DNA of 8,041 nt from Bacillota bacterium (GTDB taxonomy: Bacteria > Bacillota_E > Symbiobacteriia > Symbiobacteriales > Symbiobacteriaceae). The position numbers were made by a program, and so were the translations under genes. The notes beneath the pieces were generated by a model that saw only the letters and a program-made list of their open reading frames with translations, did not search any database and was not told the DNA's origin. Positions 5,399 to 8,041 of this stretch are shown piece by piece; positions within the stretch are counted from its first letter, which is position 1, and every line of letters begins with the position of its first letter. Location of the stretch: assembly GCA_003242675.1 (NCBI GenBank), contig QGVE01000121.1:1-8041 (forward strand). The letters run 5' to 3'.

Positions 5399-6403
5399 AT
5401 GAGGACGAAGCTCGTGCGGGTTCTGGCCGCGGTGCTGGCCGCCGGCCTTCTGGCCGGCTGCGGCGGGAAGCCGCAGGATACCTATCAGAAGAAACCGGCG
5501 GCGTCCACCGAGCCGGAACTGGCGGGGCCGCTGAAGATCGGACAGATTCCGACCATCGACTGCCTGCCCTTCTGGGTGGCCGAAAGCAAGGACTATTACC
5601 GCCAGCAGGGGGTCCAGGTGGAGCTGGTCCGGTTCAATTCGGCGGCCGAGCGCGACGCCGCGCTGGCCGGCGGACAGATCGACGGCACGCTGACCGACAT
5701 CATGAGCGCGGTGACCCTTTACAGCAACGGCACGCCCGTGCAGATCACCTCGATCAACCTGGGGGCGACGATCGAGGAAGGGCCCTTCGCCATCGTCTCC
5801 GCCCCCGGCTCGGGCATCACCGATCCCGAGCAGCTGAAGGGCGTCGAGATCGCCATCTCGACCAACACGATCATCCACTACGTCACCGAGAAGCTGCTGC
5901 TGGAGAACGGCTTCAAGCCGGAGGAGATCAAGCTCATCTCGATCCCGCAGATCCCGCTGCGGTTTGAGAACCTGATGAGCGGCAACGTCAAGGCCGCCAC
6001 CCTGCCCGAGCCGCTGCTCTCCCTGGCGGTGCACAAGGGCGGCACGGTCGTGCTGAGCGACGCCGAGGCCAAGCGGAACTACTCCCAGTCGGTCATCGTG
6101 TTCCGGGAGGAGGCCGTGAGGGAGAAGGCGGAGGCCATCCGGCGGTTCTTCGTGGCCTACAACAAGGCGGTGGCGGATATCGCCGCAGAGCCCGAAGCCT
6201 ACAAGGAGCTGCTGGCCACCGAGGCCAACCTGCCGCCGGAGATCAAGGACTCCTGGAAGGTGATCACCTTCTCCCCTGCACAGCCCCCTGGCCGGACCGA
6301 GGTGGAGGACGTCGTAGAATGGCTGCTCGAGAAGGGAATTGTTTCCAAGCGAGTGACCTACGAGGAGATCGTCGACACGACCCTCCTCCCGCAGGGACAG
6401 TAG
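5399..6403 (+). CDS. ABC transporter substrate-binding lipoprotein, NMT1/THI5 (SsuA/TauA/ThiY) type
   Basis: A 334-residue extracytoplasmic binding protein that would capture a small solute and deliver it to the permease encoded downstream. It opens with a lipoprotein signal peptide: basic MRTKLVR, a hydrophobic run and lipobox LAGC with the lipidated Cys at 21, then a Gly/Lys/Pro/Ser-rich tether. The mature domain begins near residue 43 with LKIGQIPTIDCLPFWVAESKDYYRQQGVQVELV, the typical first strand-helix-strand of the NMT1/THI5 group, followed by AAERDAALAGGQIDGTLTDI, the ligand-site stretch of such proteins. GGAGG at 5384-5388, 10 nt upstream, and the signal peptide make the ATG at 5399 the start rather than in-frame codons further up. 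It leads a three-gene operon with its own promoter. The family members bind nitrate, sulfonates, taurine, pyrimidine precursors or other compounds; I cannot choose, and I see no TPP riboswitch. Confidence 0.88.
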   Translation: MRTKLVRVLAAVLAAGLLAGCGGKPQDTYQKKPAASTEPELAGPLKIGQIPTIDCLPFWVAESKDYYRQQGVQVELVRFNSAAERDAALAGGQIDGTLTDIMSAVTLYSNGTPVQITSINLGATIEEGPFAIVSAPGSGITDPEQLKGVEIAISTNTIIHYVTEKLLLENGFKPEEIKLISIPQIPLRFENLMSGNVKAATLPEPLLSLAVHKGGTVVLSDAEAKRNYSQSVIVFREEAVREKAEAIRRFFVAYNKAVADIAAEPEAYKELLATEANLPPEIKDSWKVITFSPAQPPGRTEVEDVVEWLLEKGIVSKRVTYEEIVDTTLLPQGQ

Positions 6404-6435
6404 CGATGCCCGCCGAGCGCCGGGCGGAGGAGCCG

Positions 6436-7164
6436 ATGATCATCCGAGCACGCAGCGTGAGTTACGCTTACGGGGAGACGGTCGCCCTGCGCGACGTCTC
6501 CTTTGACCTGCCTCGGGGGCAAACGCTGGCGGTGGTGGGTCCGTCGGGCTGCGGCAAGACCACCCTGCTTTCGCTCATCGCCGGGCTCCTGCCCGTCACC
6601 GCGGGCGAGCTGCTGGTTGACGGGGCCCCGGTCCAGCCCCGCCGGCCGGGAACCGCGCTGATCATGCAGGATTATGGCCTGCTTCCCTGGAAAACCGTTC
6701 GGGAGAATGCCGCCCTCGGGCTGCGCATCCGCGGCCTGTCTCCGGAGGCCGCGGATCAGGCCCTGCGGGAAGTGGGCATCGCCGACCTGGCGAAGCGCTG
6801 GCCGCACCAGCTTTCGGGCGGCCAGCAGCAGCGCGTCGCGATCGCCCGGGCGCTCGCCCTGGGGCCGGACCTCCTGCTCATGGACGAGCCCTTCTCCGCC
6901 CTGGACGCCCTCACGCGCGAGGAGATGCAGGACCTCCTGCTGGCCATCTGGCGCAAGCGCAGGACCAGCCTGGTGCTGGTGACCCACTCCATCACGGAGG
7001 CGGTCTACCTCGGCCAGCGGATCCTGGTGCTCTCGCGGCGGCCGGGACGTGTCGTGGACTTCTTCGAAAACCCCGCCGTGGGCGACCGGCGGGCCGAGGC
7101 GTTCCACGCCATGGTCAACCGGGTGCGGGACGCCCTGGAGAAGGGGGTGAACGGCGGTGCCTAG
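6436..7164 (+). CDS. ABC transporter ATPase, SsuB/TauB/ThiZ type
   Basis: The cytoplasmic ATPase that powers the importer, 242 residues as called. All nucleotide-binding motifs are intact: Walker A GPSGCGKT at 35-42, Q-loop Gln78 in MQDYGLLPW, signature LSGGQQQRVAIARAL at 126-140, Walker B LLLMDE at 146-151 followed by PFSALD, and the H-loop His184 in VTHSITEAVYL. The MQDYGLLPW and THSITEAVYL wording is typical of the nitrate/sulfonate/taurine subfamily. ATG 6436 is preferred because GGAGGAG (6426-6432) precedes it closely and conserved sequence starts there. An in-frame ATG at 6406, 2 nt past the binding-protein stop, would add ten residues and has only a weak AGGGA site. Its 3' end overlaps the permease gene by 8 nt. 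Confidence 0.93.
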   Translation: MIIRARSVSYAYGETVALRDVSFDLPRGQTLAVVGPSGCGKTTLLSLIAGLLPVTAGELLVDGAPVQPRRPGTALIMQDYGLLPWKTVRENAALGLRIRGLSPEAADQALREVGIADLAKRWPHQLSGGQQQRVAIARALALGPDLLLMDEPFSALDALTREEMQDLLLAIWRKRRTSLVLVTHSITEAVYLGQRILVLSRRPGRVVDFFENPAVGDRRAEAFHAMVNRVRDALEKGVNGGA

Positions 7165-7906
7165 GTACCGCTGGTACCACTACGCCATCGCCCTGGCGAT
7201 CCTCGCCCTGGCCTGGGAGGGGCTGGCCCGCTGGCTGGACATCGCCGCGTTCCCCCGGCTGGGCGCGGCCCTGTCTGCCTTCCTGAAGGGGGTGGGTCCG
7301 GGCGGGCCGCTGCCCGAGCACTTCCTCGCCTCCGCGTACCGGGTGGCGATGTCGACCCTGATCTCCCTGGCCTTGGGGGTGCCCCTGGGTCTCTACCTCG
7401 GCCGTTCGGGCGGTCCCGTGGGGTCGGTCCTGGTCTACCTGACCTATCCGGTGCCCAAGGTCGTCTTCCTGCCGGTCATCATGGTCGTGCTGGGGATCGG
7501 CGACGAGTCCAAGATCTTCCTGATCACGCTGGTCATCTTCTTCCAGATCCTCGTGACGGTGAAGGACGCCGCCGCCAACGTCCCCCGCGGCCTGATCCGC
7601 TCGGTGCAGTCCCTGGGCGGCAGCGAGTGGCACATCTACCGGCACGTCATCCTGCCGGCGGTCCTGCCCGCCATCTTCACGGCCCTGCGGCTCAGCACCG
7701 GCACCGCCGTGGCCGTCCTGTTCTTCGCCGAGACCTACGCCACCCGCCAGGGCCTCGGTTCCTTCGTGTGGGACCAGTGGTCGATGCACGCCTACGGCAT
7801 GATGTTCGCCGGGGTCATGGCGATGGCCCTGATGGGCTTCGGGTTCTACGTGCTGCTGGACGTCGCCGAGCGGTACCTCTGCCCGTGGGCGGAGAAGCAG
7901 CGGTGA
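7157..7906 (+). CDS. ABC transporter permease, SsuC/TauC/ThiX type
   Basis: A 249-residue inner membrane protein of the binding-protein-dependent transport (BPD_transp_1) family, expected to act as a homodimer since no second permease gene is present. Hydrophobic segments lie at about 8-26, 62-82, 89-113, 119-138, 168-192 and 213-236, giving six membrane spans. The cytoplasmic EAA-type loop, which docks on the ATPase, is at about 150-171 (SVQSLGGSEWHIYRHVILP), with the conserved Gly and ILP. The GTG start at 7157 lies inside the ATPase gene (8-nt overlap), with AAGGGGGTGA at 7141-7150 as ribosome binding site. This coupling with the ATPase supports equal production of both subunits. No hairpin terminator is obvious in the roughly 80 nt after the stop. 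Confidence 0.92.
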   Translation: MPRYRWYHYAIALAILALAWEGLARWLDIAAFPRLGAALSAFLKGVGPGGPLPEHFLASAYRVAMSTLISLALGVPLGLYLGRSGGPVGSVLVYLTYPVPKVVFLPVIMVVLGIGDESKIFLITLVIFFQILVTVKDAAANVPRGLIRSVQSLGGSEWHIYRHVILPAVLPAIFTALRLSTGTAVAVLFFAETYATRQGLGSFVWDQWSMHAYGMMFAGVMAMALMGFGFYVLLDVAERYLCPWAEKQR

Positions 7907-7984
7907 GCGGCTGGACCGGGTGTCGTGAGGCGGCGGCAGCGCCGACAGGTCCGGCGGGGGGCGCCGCGCCGGGGGAGGGGGCCG

Positions 7985-8041
7985 ATGCAGAATAGCGGAG
8001 GAGGGATGGCGATGGGCCCCGGCTTCCAGCCTCCGTCGCCG
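7985..8041 (+). CDS. Possible start of a further gene, cut by the window edge
   Basis: An open frame with in-frame ATGs at 7985, 8006 and 8012 runs to the end of the window, encoding a Gly/Pro-rich N-terminus (MGPGFQPPSP from the last ATG). GGAGG at 7974-7978 stands 6 nt before the first ATG, and GGAGGAGGG at 7997-8005 stands 6-7 nt before the last, so real translation starts are likely in this stretch. Which ATG is used cannot be settled, and nothing can be said about the product. It would lie about 80-105 nt after the permease and could belong to the same transcript. Confidence 0.35.
   Translation, partial: MQNSGGGMAMGPGFQPPSP

Overview
The window is very GC-rich and every convincing gene is on the + strand. 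It shows strong GGAGG-type ribosome binding sites, tightly overlapping genes, a lipoprotein signal peptide and a DUF2500 protein of the kind common in Firmicutes. Together these suggest a high-GC Firmicute of the Symbiobacterium type. That placement is inferred from composition and gene style and was not tested against any database.

Layout. (1) Positions 1-2899 hold two FAD-dependent oxidoreductase subunits whose reading frames overlap by 8 nt. The first resembles the alpha/HcnB/SoxA-like subunit and carries a ferredoxin-type iron-sulfur domain and a BFD-like [2Fe-2S] domain. The second resembles the DAO-family beta/SoxB/HcnC-like subunit. Together they probably oxidise an amino or imino acid (sarcosine, glycine, proline or hydroxyproline type). 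Its 5' end, and perhaps a further subunit gene, lie outside the window. (2) A hairpin at 2998-3029 closes this unit. (3) 3151-3546 encodes a small membrane-anchored DUF2500 protein with a histidine cluster, followed by a second hairpin. (4) 3674-4477 encodes PxpA (LamB/YcsF family), the A subunit of prokaryotic 5-oxoprolinase, without pxpB or pxpC beside it. (5) About 250 nt after PxpA hold a diverging tandem repeat with a 91-92 nt period, starting at the pxpA stop codon. A Crp/Fnr-like palindrome and a spaced direct repeat follow. (6) 4814-5164 encodes a NifX/NifB-type dinitrogenase cofactor family protein that ends in a strong GC hairpin. (7) 5277-7906 is an ABC importer operon with a recognisable promoter: a lipoprotein substrate-binding protein of the NMT1/THI5 (nitrate/sulfonate/taurine/HMP) type, an SsuB/TauB-type ATPase and an SsuC/TauC-type permease. 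(8) A further reading frame may begin near the right edge and run out of the window.

How the parts fit. The oxidoreductase pair and PxpA both point to catabolism of amino acids or proline-like compounds, but hairpins separate them and nothing shows co-transcription. The ABC genes form a complete importer (binding protein, ATPase, one permease that would act as a dimer) whose substrate cannot be read from the sequence. No gene cassette here looks like a wholly new system. The parts least explained by known families are the noncoding stretch 4474-4813 and the regulatory palindromes before the NifX-like gene and the ABC operon.
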